This document shows positions 26,256 to 33,639 of a DNA stretch of 41,251 bases, piece after piece. The notes under the pieces are model-generated. The model did no database searches, was not told the DNA's origin, and saw only the letters and a program-made list of their open reading frames with translations. Origin of the DNA: Nitrososphaerota archaeon. Its GTDB lineage: Archaea > Thermoproteota > Nitrososphaeria > Nitrososphaerales > JACQRY01. The first letter of the stretch is position 1; every line of letters begins with the position of its first letter. The stretch spans positions 1 through 41,251 of the forward strand of contig JACPCU010000025.1 in assembly GCA_016184315.1 (NCBI GenBank), written 5' to 3'. The position numbers were made by a program, and so were the translations under genes.

Positions 26256-26705
26256 ATGGATGCTGTCAAAGACTTCATGACCGGTTCTCCGATCACCATA
26301 GATTCAAGCAGGTCTGTGCACGACGCTGCAAGGCTCATGACTGAGAAAGGTGTCGGATGCTTGATCATAACTGCCAACGGAAAGGTCATGGGGATAATCA
26401 CTGAAAGGGATCTTGTGTCAAGGGTTATGGCGGAAACCTTTGATCCGAAGAAGGTCTTGGTGGGCGACGTCATGACAACGCCCTTGTTCACCATCACGCC
26501 AAGTATCGGCATAGACAAGGCCGCTGAGACTATGGCGAAGTATAAGGTGCGACGTATCCCTGTTGTTGACAACGGCACCCTTGTGGGGATAATTACCGCC
26601 AATGATTTGATCAGAGCATTTGCCAACAAGACAAATGGTGAAAGACAGATCCTAGATGTATTAACGAAACAAAGCAAGAACTCTGACCAGGGGCCGTATC
26701 GATAA
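26256..26705 (+). CDS. Tandem CBS-domain protein
   Basis: Two CBS domains (about residues 1-60 and 70-130) that together form one Bateman module binding adenine nucleotides: VKDFMTGSPITIDSSRSV … GIITERDLVSRV and VGDVMTTPLFTI … GIITANDLIRAF. ATG 26256 is preferred over a TTG at 26187, because the TATA-like CCTTATCTC (about 26221-26229) would start the transcript near 26250. Stand-alone CBS pairs in archaea act as energy sensors for partner proteins; the partner is unknown here. Confidence 0.85.
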   Translation: MDAVKDFMTGSPITIDSSRSVHDAARLMTEKGVGCLIITANGKVMGIITERDLVSRVMAETFDPKKVLVGDVMTTPLFTITPSIGIDKAAETMAKYKVRRIPVVDNGTLVGIITANDLIRAFANKTNGERQILDVLTKQSKNSDQGPYR

Positions 26706-26884
26706 GCCCAGCTTAGGGCGCTGATAACTTGACGGTGAATGAACCTGATCCTGTGTGGATGAGATAAGGGGCATCACATCCTGAAGAGTTATCAGAACTC
26801 AAAGTTGCATATCTGCCAAACTACAGGAACATAGGAACGTCAATAGTATGTCAACTCTCCGTCCTCATGGTATCTTCGGATTCT

Positions 26885-27259
26885 TCATCTAGACCTTGAC
26901 CTCTTCTGTTTACCTTGCTTTCTCACAAAGATAGACTTGCATGATGATATGGACGTTAGGAAGTCAAAGGACACATCGTTATTGTACTGGATGCCTAATT
27001 TTCGGTACAACTCTTTAACTATAGCCGCCTCCAGTGCGACAGCTCCATCTCCGAAGACATGGGACAACCGCCTGTGGAAATCTCTTGGTTTTCCAGCGAA
27101 TCGGGATAATTCAAGATTAAGCAGAACAGCCTGCATCCCACTAGTGCCCAAGACTCTGATCATCACGTCAAGAATAGACTCGGATAACATCTTCTCGAAT
27201 CTAGTTTCTTCGTCCCTTAAAGCTGCATCACCTCTCAGGGAGAGCATGATGCGTAACAC
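26885..27259 (-). CDS. Small helical domain protein, paralogue of the gene after gvpA
   Basis: A protein of 124 residues with a core (FEKMLSESILDVMIRVLG … FHRRLSHVFGDGAVALEAAIVKELYRKLG) matching the domain at 40022 (FETLLQESIVEGLDALG … FISGLKDFFGEGSAAIEYLILERLNSK). It resembles the small helical output domain found in thaumarchaeal signalling proteins (NitrOD5-like; identification by eye). It is last in a three-gene minus-strand unit with two winged-helix genes, 5 bp after its neighbour. It has a basic tail. Confidence 0.6.
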   Translation of the reverse strand: MLRIMLSLRGDAALRDEETRFEKMLSESILDVMIRVLGTSGMQAVLLNLELSRFAGKPRDFHRRLSHVFGDGAVALEAAIVKELYRKLGIQYNNDVSFDFLTSISSCKSIFVRKQGKQKRSRSR

Positions 27260-27264
27260 GCTTG

Positions 27265-27564
27265 CTAGCTGTTAATTCTGAACATGATTTGTTCATATGA
27301 GTCCTCAAACTCCGACAGCAGCCTAAGGCCCAGCTTGCTGACCGCCAGTAGCCGTCTTCCGCCCTCTGATGCGTCTTCCAGAAAACCTTCGCTGACAAGA
27401 TCTCCGATGATCTTCCTGAACTTCGCAGCATCCGGTGTCAAACCAAAGTTGCGATGCAGTGACTCCAACACTTCCCATTCGGTAAGACTGCCCTGCCGGA
27501 GGGTAATGAGAACAGTGAACGGCAAAACGCCTTCAAGCCACTTGGCTCTAATCCTCTCCTGCAA
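27265..27564 (-). CDS. Winged-helix regulator (PadR/MarR-like)
   Basis: A protein of 99 residues: LPFTVLITLRQGSLTEWEVLESL, then FRKIIGDLVSEGFLEDA and a wing with LLAVSKLGLRLLSEF, a small winged helix-turn-helix fold. The TTG start lies 35 bp after the stop of another winged-helix gene. No ligand-binding domain. Probably a co-regulator within this small operon. Confidence 0.6.
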   Translation of the reverse strand: MQERIRAKWLEGVLPFTVLITLRQGSLTEWEVLESLHRNFGLTPDAAKFRKIIGDLVSEGFLEDASEGGRRLLAVSKLGLRLLSEFEDSYEQIMFRINS

Positions 27565-27599
27565 CCATGTGCTCTTAACGCTGATTCACCGTCCTTGTA

Positions 27600-27962
27600 C
27601 TAAGCTTCGCTGACAACTAGCTTGTTGAATTCCAGCTGAAGGGAGCTTAGCTCATATCTCCAAGTCCTTAGCAGAGAAGCCCCCAGAGTCGACAGCCTAA
27701 GCAGAGTCCGCTTTCCCTGTGGCTGCTTGCTGACCAAGCCGTGTTCAGCCAAGTAGTCTATAACAGGGTAGATCTGCCCCGGGCTAAGGAGAATATGGAA
27801 CCGATCATATATCAAAGTGAGAATATCATAGCCGCAGAGATCCGATCTCTCAACTGAGCTTAATATGAGAAACTCTAGAAGGGAGTTGACAAGACCCCGC
27901 CGGTATCGTCGCAAAAACGACTGGATCTTTGCCTCTTCTGCCGTATTCACAACTAATACCAA
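27600..27962 (-). CDS. PadR-like winged-helix regulator
   Basis: A protein of 120 residues with the PadR signature GYDILTLIYDRFHILLSPGQIYPVIDYLAEHGLV and a following wing (KRTLLRLSTLGASLL). It matches the PadR part of the regulator at 38209 closely (GYEVMSLVHRNLNTLLSPGTIYPVLNHLERQGLI). The leaderless TTG start lies about 30 bp after GGTTATACG on the minus strand. It is first of the three-gene unit whose last gene is a paralogue of the gene after gvpA, hinting at a duplicated regulatory module. Confidence 0.75.
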   Translation of the reverse strand: MVLVVNTAEEAKIQSFLRRYRRGLVNSLLEFLILSSVERSDLCGYDILTLIYDRFHILLSPGQIYPVIDYLAEHGLVSKQPQGKRTLLRLSTLGASLLRTWRYELSSLQLEFNKLVVSEA

Positions 27963-28099
27963 CCCTGTCTGTGTTCACGGCAAGCAGGCGTATAACCTTT
28001 TCGAAAACCAGGGCTTTGGCACGTAACCCATTTTGAGTCTTCTGACTATATCCCTTGACCTATGTTCCTATAGCTCCTCTTCTCATCCTCCTGTGACTG

Positions 28100-28546
28100 A
28101 TGGTAAGAAAAGGAGAATGGCATGACTACGAGAATGGCAAGAAGAAAGAATATGGCGAGTTCGTAAAGAAGGCGAGGGAATTCGCGTACGCCCAGCCAGT
28201 ACCAGCGATCTACTACAACACAACCTCAAAGGGAGGGAAGCCAAACAAGAACGACCCACGAGCATTGGTGATCTGTCTGCTTCTGAAGATATGGCTTGGC
28301 AAACCGTATCGGGACATGGTATCATTCCTCAGTGACAGCACATGCCTCTGGCCAATCATAGGGCTCAAAGCTCTTCCTGGGAGGATGGACCTCCAGAGGG
28401 CGATGAACCGTCTCACCAAGGAGTATCTGTCTCAGCTGAACTCTTTCATCGTCGAGCAGGGCTACTATTCCAAAAAAGGTGCAAGACAAAGCATATCTGT
28501 ATCTTATCCCGTGGCACGACTCGTAGGCCTAATAGATAGGCTTTGA
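28100..28546 (+). pseudogene. Truncated transposase remnant
   Basis: The translation (GKPNKNDPRALVICLLLKIW, GKPYRDMVSFL, then LPGRMDLQRAMNRL) resembles the N-terminal portion of IS5-type transposases. After about 125 residues the similarity stops, no catalytic DDE residues follow and the frame ends early. I could not see terminal inverted repeats. It is a decayed insertion sequence and marks this stretch as rearranged. Confidence is moderate because the family was judged by eye. Confidence 0.5.
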
Positions 28547-28781
28547 TGCTCGAAGGAATAATCTATGCGTTTGCTCAATCAATCGAAACCAAAGGCTCCC
28601 AGCTTAAGACCCCTACGAGAGGTTCGCATCTAGATTGGCCTACACTCAAGGAAGATGCAAAGCTATCCTTGTACGGACAGCTATTGGAGAATCTCTTGAA
28701 GAGGTCGTCGGAGAGGATAACTAGGGAACCCTTCGCCATTACGATAAGTTGTTAAATCTGTGGTGAGGTGACGGGGACTTT

Positions 28782-28979
28782 TCACTCTGCATCGACTACG
28801 ACATCCTTCCTAAGGACATAAAGTCTTTTTCGCCTTCCTGTTTCTATACCGGCAACGGCCTTTTTGCACTTCAGGCACCTGTAAACCTTATCCTTTTCGT
28901 CGAAGCTGGCATCAAAGTCAGAACGCTTAGGAGGTTCTCCCGTGACGTGAGCGTGAGCTACTACCCATTTCTTGGGCAT
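28782..28979 (-). CDS. Small CxxC protein
   Basis: A protein of 65 residues, basic, with a single YRCLKCKK pair and no second pair, so any zinc site would be made by dimerisation. The ATG has a TATA-like AAATATTAAC about 25-35 bp upstream on the minus strand, consistent with leaderless expression. Family unknown. Confidence 0.5.
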   Translation of the reverse strand: MPKKWVVAHAHVTGEPPKRSDFDASFDEKDKVYRCLKCKKAVAGIETGRRKRLYVLRKDVVVDAE

Positions 28980-29025
28980 AGTCGGGTTCTGTCACCTTAG
29001 TAGTTAATATTTGCTTCTCTAGAGT

Positions 29026-29154
29026 TCATTTGGAAATCCTCCAAAGTATCAGAAAGCAAGCTATGGGGATGAATGCCAGGAATACCCTTGCCAGTCTCTC
29101 GTTCTTGGGCGTCAGCGTCCTGAAGTTCGTGAGCCATCCGAAGAACTTTTCCAT
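29026..29154 (-). CDS. Small single-helix membrane protein (42 residues)
   Basis: An ATG frame of 42 codons with a basic amphipathic N-terminus (MEKFFGWLTNFRTLTPK) and one hydrophobic helix (residues 24-38: RVFLAFIPIACFLIL) followed by WRISK. The pattern of polar head, one helix and short basic tail is what a real bitopic microprotein looks like. It lies 47 bp upstream of the small CxxC gene on the same strand. Function unknown. Confidence 0.45.
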   Translation of the reverse strand: MEKFFGWLTNFRTLTPKNERLARVFLAFIPIACFLILWRISK

Positions 29155-29372
29155 AGTTGATATGGTCTACCGGTAGGAAACTTCGTCGAATACCCTTGGT
29201 CTATCGCGAACAACAAACATGTTCTGATCGCAAACTCAACAATGACGCTTGACAATGACCAGTCATAAACATAGAGGACAATTAGATGGGTTCTCATGAC
29301 GTACAACCTCCCAATAGTAGCCAGATCACCGACTCAGCTAAAGTAATGTGCCAAAGCCGCAAACCAGCTTAA

Positions 29373-29380
29373 GTTTATTA
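29373..29380 (+). promoter_or_regulatory. TATA box of the Lrp-like gene
   Basis: AGTTTATT is centred about 32 bp before TTG 29409, leaving a leader of about 6 nt. Confidence 0.5.
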
Positions 29381-29408
29381 GGCATAACGGCAACAATCAA
29401 AACTAGGA

Positions 29409-30503
29409 TTGAGGGTCAAGCTCAACGATCTTATCGAGGCGGTGAACCGAGTAGGCATCAGAAACGTGTCGCTTCTCTCCCGCCTCACCGGGATGCCCAA
29501 GGAAACGATTCGATATGCGCTGAAGCACAGGTTTCCTGAGCTTGGACTATCGGTCGGTCTTCAAGTAGATTACGATAGACTCGGGCTTGAGAGAACATTT
29601 GTAGTTCTCGAGTTTGCCCCCGGTGCCTTTGATCATGCCACAGAGCTGTTGGACAGGCTGGCTGACGTTGCTTTCCTCACCTACCGTGCACGAGAAATCT
29701 TCCGGCCACCATGTATAGCTACATTCGGGGTGCCTGTGGCGCTGAGGGAAAAGTTCGACTTATTCCTCAAGAGAATGGTGAAGGAGAGGATTCTCCTAAG
29801 ATTCAGGGTAGAAAGAATTGAATGGACCAGGCACCTTGCACTGATAGGTAAGTATTACGACTTCGACAACAGGAAATGGTCCGTGGACTGGAAGCGCCTG
29901 GATTCTTTGCAGGAGCCTCCACCAGCGCCACCTTCAGCCGTAGAACCCTCGCCGTATCCCGATGTTGACGTGACGGATCTTCTGTTGATCAAGGAGCTGG
30001 AGCTTCATTCCTGGAGGAATGTTACTGATATTGCTAGGAAATTAGGGATGAATGAGAGGACGGCGAGGTGGCATTATGCTAGGCATGTTTCACCGATGAT
30101 CGCTTCGCACTATGTTCGCATAGTTGCAGCAAGCTTGGAGGAGCTCCGTAGGCTGATCGGCCTCGTATTTGAATTTAGGCATCTGTCTTCGGAGCAGTTG
30201 GCTCTTGCTAGACGGGTATTCAACAACCTTCCCTTCACTTGGAACGAGAATGGCCGTAGAGATGGGTACTATCTGGCGGTGCTGACGGTTCCATCTGAAC
30301 ACCTTGTGGAATCCCTTAAGTTTCTTAATTCGCATCTGCAAAAGGAGATTCCTAGCTGGGAGACGTATTCATTGGACTTGACTTCCAGCTGCTGGTACAC
30401 AATACCTTACCAGAATTTCAGAGAGGGCGCAGGATGGTTCTTCGACGAAGAAAAAGTGTTCGAATCCATCCTTTCAGTTAAGAAAGCTGTCAAAAAAAGG
30501 TAG
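29409..30503 (+). CDS. Transcriptional regulator with two helix-turn-helix domains
   Basis: A protein of 364 residues. The N-terminal helix-turn-helix (NVSLLSRLTGMPKETIRYALK, about 20-40) and a second one in the middle (NVTDIARKLGMNERTARWHY, about 205-225) each precede an alpha/beta domain of about 100 residues. The pattern is a duplicated Lrp/AsnC-like unit. A Pro-rich linker (EPPPAPPSAVEPSP, about 172-185) separates the halves. It probably binds DNA as a pseudo-dimer. Its end is convergent with the exported micropeptide gene, 9 bp apart. Confidence 0.7.
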   Translation: MRVKLNDLIEAVNRVGIRNVSLLSRLTGMPKETIRYALKHRFPELGLSVGLQVDYDRLGLERTFVVLEFAPGAFDHATELLDRLADVAFLTYRAREIFRPPCIATFGVPVALREKFDLFLKRMVKERILLRFRVERIEWTRHLALIGKYYDFDNRKWSVDWKRLDSLQEPPPAPPSAVEPSPYPDVDVTDLLLIKELELHSWRNVTDIARKLGMNERTARWHYARHVSPMIASHYVRIVAASLEELRRLIGLVFEFRHLSSEQLALARRVFNNLPFTWNENGRRDGYYLAVLTVPSEHLVESLKFLNSHLQKEIPSWETYSLDLTSSCWYTIPYQNFREGAGWFFDEEKVFESILSVKKAVKKR

Positions 30504-30512
30504 GAGCGGACC

Positions 30513-30638
30513 TTACCACGGCATTGGTCCGCCTGGATCCGCAAAGGCAGCAGGTAGCACTCCGAGAAGGATGAGCGATGCGGTGGCTGCGGCTACGGCT
30601 ATTCTGACGAGGAGCGGTATTCCTATGTTGGACAGCAT
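30513..30638 (-). CDS. Exported micropeptide precursor (41 residues)
   Basis: An ATG frame of 41 codons consisting almost only of a signal peptide: a short polar N-terminus with one Arg, a hydrophobic core (VAAATASLILLGVL), and PAAFA before DPGGPMPW and the stop. Cleavage after AFA would release an eight-residue peptide, DPGGPMPW. CGAGG lies 5-8 nt before the ATG, and a TATA-like GCATAATAC lies about 45 bp upstream on the minus strand, so expression signals are in order. No homologue is known to me. Alternatives: a membrane-anchored microprotein, or chance. Confidence 0.5.
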   Translation of the reverse strand: MLSNIGIPLLVRIAVAAATASLILLGVLPAAFADPGGPMPW

Positions 30639-30961
30639 TTTCCTCGAAAGACGTAAGTCCTGCTTAGTATTACCGTATTATGCAAGAACTAGTTACTAAA
30701 TTCGTTATGACGGCAATAGCCTGTATTTTCTGAACTGATGTTAACACGTTCCCTTCAATTCAAGCGGATAACTCTATGAACTGGGTTATCCTTCGGTTAA
30801 TTTTACGTGTGTGGCTAATACGAACAGGTTAGGGTGCTCCTGAAGATGGAGGATTCAAGCCGGCGGTTCGTATCTCTTCCATCTGTATTCTGCACGTACG
30901 CCGGACAGAGTAGGTGTGCTCGCTGCTAATGTGTTTCTGAAATCCGTCTGCGGGGGGCTAC
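30639..30961. other. Gene-free stretch with one hairpin-forming repeat
   Basis: Apart from the micropeptide promoter this region has no convincing gene. GGATAAC (30766-30772) and GTTATCC (30785-30791) form perfect 7-bp inverted arms with a 12-nt loop. Nothing else stands out. Confidence 0.4.
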
Positions 30962-31243
30962 CTACTTCATGATGTCTGCAGCGTTCACGACTCCGAGAAA
31001 TCTTTCCCCGTTACTGGAGAGCTGAATGGCTTTGGCTCCATCCGTAGTTAGTCGTGTGCTTCCCAGGGTATCCTGATGGAAGTAGGCCGTTGCTAGATGA
31101 GCCACTCTAACGATCAGTAATCCGTTAGTATGGAAATATTTGGTCACTGTACTGCTTCCCGCCTCTTCCGAAACGATGTCCAGCCCGATGAACGTGCAGA
31201 CTTTAGCGGTACCAGACTTTATCGTCCCAACCCTCTTGCCATC
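30962..31243 (-). pseudogene. Rhs/YD-repeat core fragment
   Basis: The frame encodes DGKRV…GLDIV, then KYFHTNGLLIVR and YFHQDTLGSTRLTTDG, matching the Rhs-associated core consensus (DGKRV, GLD, NG..IAR, YYHxDHLGSTRLVTD). It is preceded by in-frame stops and is not linked to any large Rhs gene, so it is the decayed 3' end of a polymorphic-toxin or cell-surface gene. The frame ends at TAG 30962-30964; a GTG at 31147 gives a 61-codon frame. Confidence 0.6.
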
Positions 31244-31246
31244 CTA

Positions 31247-31620
31247 AGATCACATACCATCCAGAAACATAGCGCGCCTTGTAGGAATGCGAACCTTGTT
31301 ATTCGAGAGCTTTCTTCACCATGAAGCTGTACCGATAGAGACCATACGCCAAGGTCGAGAAGACCAACATAAGCACGAAAGACTCCGCAGACCTGAATCC
31401 TGTCAGACCTGTCAATTCGTTGCCCTTCTGAGTTATCTAGGCTTTGGCTGAGACTACGTTGAACTCGCACACGTTGCCTCCTTTGCGGTTGCACTTCACC
31501 CCGCTGGTTTCGTTCTCCCCGAAGAACACTTTTGCAATCCCTGCAAGGTCGTAGATGCCGAGCCTTTGGGACCCAGGAGCCGCGGCTCTACGCCTCTACG
31601 GTAGTGTCTCCCGCGGATAG
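31247..31620 (-). pseudogene. Degraded coding remnant with internal stops
   Basis: One minus-strand frame reads like protein across an in-frame TAG: YDLAGIAKVFFGENET…CNRKGGNVCEFNVV, stop, then GNELTGLTGFRSAESFVLMLVFSTLAYGLYRYSF, where the last part could be a membrane helix. A further piece (ARYVSGWYVILGW) follows another stop. This looks like a broken gene next to the Rhs remnant; the family is not recognised. Confidence 0.35.
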
Positions 31621-31708
31621 GTGTATTGGTCATTTGGGTAAGTTCATTTGAGGATCAGCTTGAACATTCAGCTTCCCATGTCCAGGGGCTTGATCTTGGT
31701 GACGACAC

Positions 31709-31882
31709 TACTCTACACACAGACACTATACACTATGCATAGTGTCCACCCCTTACTCCATAGTCCACTCCATAACCCTGGTGTAGTAGCCTTCTCTAGG
31801 AATCCACGCTGGTTTCCCTAGGACACACGCTCAAAACCTGGGTGATAGTAACGGGGTAGTGTCGATAGTGTTTGTATAGTGT
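31709..31882. repeat. ACACTA-type repeat cluster with a perfect 16-bp palindrome
   Basis: ACACTATGCATAGTGT at 31730-31745 is a perfect palindrome. Copies of its half (ACACTA or the complement TAGTGT) recur at about 31712-31717 and 31724-31729 (ACACTA) and at 31857-31862, 31866-31871 and 31877-31882 (TAGTGT). The three right-hand copies end directly at the GTG start of the next gene. This arrangement resembles a multi-site operator or an iteron-type element. Confidence 0.6.
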
Positions 31883-32145
31883 TTTATGGGAAGAACCACC
31901 TGCTCTTCGCCAAAACGGTGGACTGCCCCAAATGCGGCAAAAGAGGCGGACTAAACTACAGCGTAAGAGAGAACACCAAGACAAAATGGATGAACGCATA
32001 CGCAATCGTAACGCATCTAGCCACCGTAAACTCGGAAACAATCCACAAGGGGAACTGCTATCTGGGACCAGTCGAAGACCTAACCCCAGTCATACAGATC
32101 ATGAGTCGCGCCCAGAAGACTCAGCCTTCACCACGCCAAGCATAA
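31879..32145 (+). CDS. Small zinc-ribbon-like protein
   Basis: An 88-codon frame from GTG 31879. It has CPKCGKRGGLNY (CxxC) near residue 16 and a later HKGNCYLG; one knuckle is clear, and a second Cys plus His could complete a zinc site. The start region overlaps a repeated TAGTGT motif, so its expression may be controlled there. The C-terminus is low-complexity. It could be a small DNA-binding protein left by a mobile element. Family not recognised. Confidence 0.4.
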   Translation: MFYGKNHLLFAKTVDCPKCGKRGGLNYSVRENTKTKWMNAYAIVTHLATVNSETIHKGNCYLGPVEDLTPVIQIMSRAQKTQPSPRQA

Positions 32146-32267
32146 CCAGAAGAGCAACCGGCACCGTCGGCGGATAACCTTACAGATCTTCCCTCTTTGT
32201 TCAGAAGGTTAGTGTAACTGTCCCGCCGTGTGCGAGCATTAGGGAAAGTTTGATTGCGAATCATCGA

Positions 32268-32528
32268 CTACGCCTTCACCTTGCTCCGCTCTGGTCTTGC
32301 TTTGTGCATGGCTGGTACCTCTGTCATTATTAATGCACCTGCCTTAACGGATTTGCCTATGTCGAAGCCTGAGCTTCGAGTGTAGCAGACAAGTTTCCTG
32401 CTGCCTGTGTTATCAACTCTAAACTTCATCACGCTTCCAGTCTGCTCCGCGTGTTCTATACTCCGGCATTCGAATCCCCTATCTTTAAGGCGACTCAGAA
32501 GGATCAAACAAAAGAATATGGAGGCCAC
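32268..32528 (-). CDS. Small unknown protein at the end of the gas vesicle operon
   Basis: An 86-codon frame overlapping the last 25 bp of the second gvpF/L gene. A shorter version starting at ATG 32429 (53 codons: MKFRVDNTGSRKLVCY…) looks more protein-like. It could be an unrecognised last gene of the operon. No Gvp family matches by eye. Confidence 0.35.
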   Translation of the reverse strand: MASIFFCLILLSRLKDRGFECRSIEHAEQTGSVMKFRVDNTGSRKLVCYTRSSGFDIGKSVKAGALIMTEVPAMHKARPERSKVKA

Positions 32529-33286
32529 GGTCCCGTAAATCGCACTGCGAAGCCTTCTTTCTCCACCTTGTCCAACGATGAACCGACGGTGCGTGCTTGC
32601 TCATCATTCGCAAGCAAGGAGAGATTCATCAGCATCTTCATTCCTTCATTGACTTTCACGATTCTTTCCACTCTTACTCCATCAACCTCGCCCTGTATCC
32701 TCCCGTAGAAATCCTTGTAGTATCGGGCTATAGACGCCTCAAGTTCCTTCCTTACCATGCTTTCTAACTTGAGCCTCCGCATGTAGGCCGATCCCTCTGA
32801 ACCAGAACCGATGCTCTCCTTAATTTTCGCTAGCTCCCCATTCTTCCGAACTATCTCTTCCATTACCGCATGGGGAGCATAGAATATTTGGACTCCGTAC
32901 TCCCTTCTTTTCCTGATCCTTTCCATCTTTCTTCGCAGGCCCTCGAACTCCCAAGAAAGCCACTTCTGCAGCATCGACCTTGACGTGCTGTGGTCTTCCG
33001 GTTTTATTATCGTATCAAAGCGAAGTGGGATGACTTCACCAAACTTCTTCATGGCAACGTCCAGAACAGATTCGTGCGCACGTATCCACTTCTCCATGAC
33101 CCGCCTATCTTCGCTTTTGTACGGCTCTGGCGGGCAGTTGTGCACGATAGCAGAGAATCCTTTGCATGGAATCGTGTATACTTCAGACCCCTCTATTCCT
33201 ATCTTTCCGAACGTCAAGCGCTGACAGCCGTCGGCTATGCCGTACAGATAGAGGCACTCACTGACACTTTTTGACATTGTGTTCAT
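32504..33286 (-). CDS. gvpL: Gas vesicle protein GvpF/L (second copy)
   Basis: GvpF/L proteins nucleate and assist gas vesicle assembly and interact with GvpA. The 260 residues contain the family features: YLYGIADG at the start, an IVHNCP segment, the HESVLDVAMKKFGEVIPLRFDT motif (family HExxLxxxxxxxxVxPxxFGT), a charged central helix region, and FTGPWPPYSFV at the C-terminus (family xGPxPPYxFV). ATG 33286 overlaps the gvpK stop (ATGA); longer frames upstream run through gvpK and are not needed. It is more like GvpL in its C-terminus, but F and L cannot be told apart with certainty. Confidence 0.88.
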   Translation of the reverse strand: MNTMSKSVSECLYLYGIADGCQRLTFGKIGIEGSEVYTIPCKGFSAIVHNCPPEPYKSEDRRVMEKWIRAHESVLDVAMKKFGEVIPLRFDTIIKPEDHSTSRSMLQKWLSWEFEGLRRKMERIRKRREYGVQIFYAPHAVMEEIVRKNGELAKIKESIGSGSEGSAYMRRLKLESMVRKELEASIARYYKDFYGRIQGEVDGVRVERIVKVNEGMKMLMNLSLLANDEQARTVGSSLDKVEKEGFAVRFTGPWPPYSFV

Positions 33287-33639
33287 CTCCTGCGAGCTAC
33301 GCCTGATGCTTTCTCCATGGCTAATGGCGCTCCGGCCGCTTTCCCCCACTTCCCCGGATCCAAAAACTGGTTCAGCACCTCGTTGACGGCATTGTCCAGC
33401 GAGTCTCGAATTTCTCTTACGCTTTCTGCCGCTCCGCACTGAAGCTTTATCTCCTCTATGGCGGAGTCGAGCTGTTTGAGAGCAAGGCCGAGCCTTTCGA
33501 CCTCCCCTTCCGTCAGACGGCCTGACTCTGTCCTCTTTAATGCCTGGATCTCAAGTGTTTCCTTTATGATCTCGACCAGCGCCAGGACTAGCCCAAGGAC
33601 TCCGCTCTTCAGGTCGCCTTTATCCAAGTCAATCTCCAT
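33283..33639 (-). CDS. gvpK: Gas vesicle protein GvpK
   Basis: An essential minor gas vesicle protein. The 118 residues have GDLKSGVLGLVLALVEIIKETLEIQALKR and GRLTEGEVERLGLALKQLD, the GvpK signature. ATG 33639 is chosen because AAGGAG lies 7 nt upstream; a TTG six codons earlier is within that SD region. It overlaps gvpH by 11 bp and the next gvpF/L by 4 bp. Confidence 0.93.
   Translation of the reverse strand: MEIDLDKGDLKSGVLGLVLALVEIIKETLEIQALKRTESGRLTEGEVERLGLALKQLDSAIEEIKLQCGAAESVREIRDSLDNAVNEVLNQFLDPGKWGKAAGAPLAMEKASGVARRR

Noticed and set aside
28543-28755. 70-codon frame after the transposase remnant
   Set aside because: No family, no start signal, and no transposase catalytic residues; it may be decayed insertion sequence DNA.
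31709-31882. CRISPR-like array
   Set aside because: The repeats are 6-7 bp, irregularly spaced and in both orientations; no spacer-repeat pattern and no cas genes.
32460-32480. TTCGAATC, recalling a tRNA T-loop
   Set aside because: Neither strand gives the 5-bp T-stem or an acceptor/anticodon stem around it, and it lies inside a frame at the end of the gvp operon.
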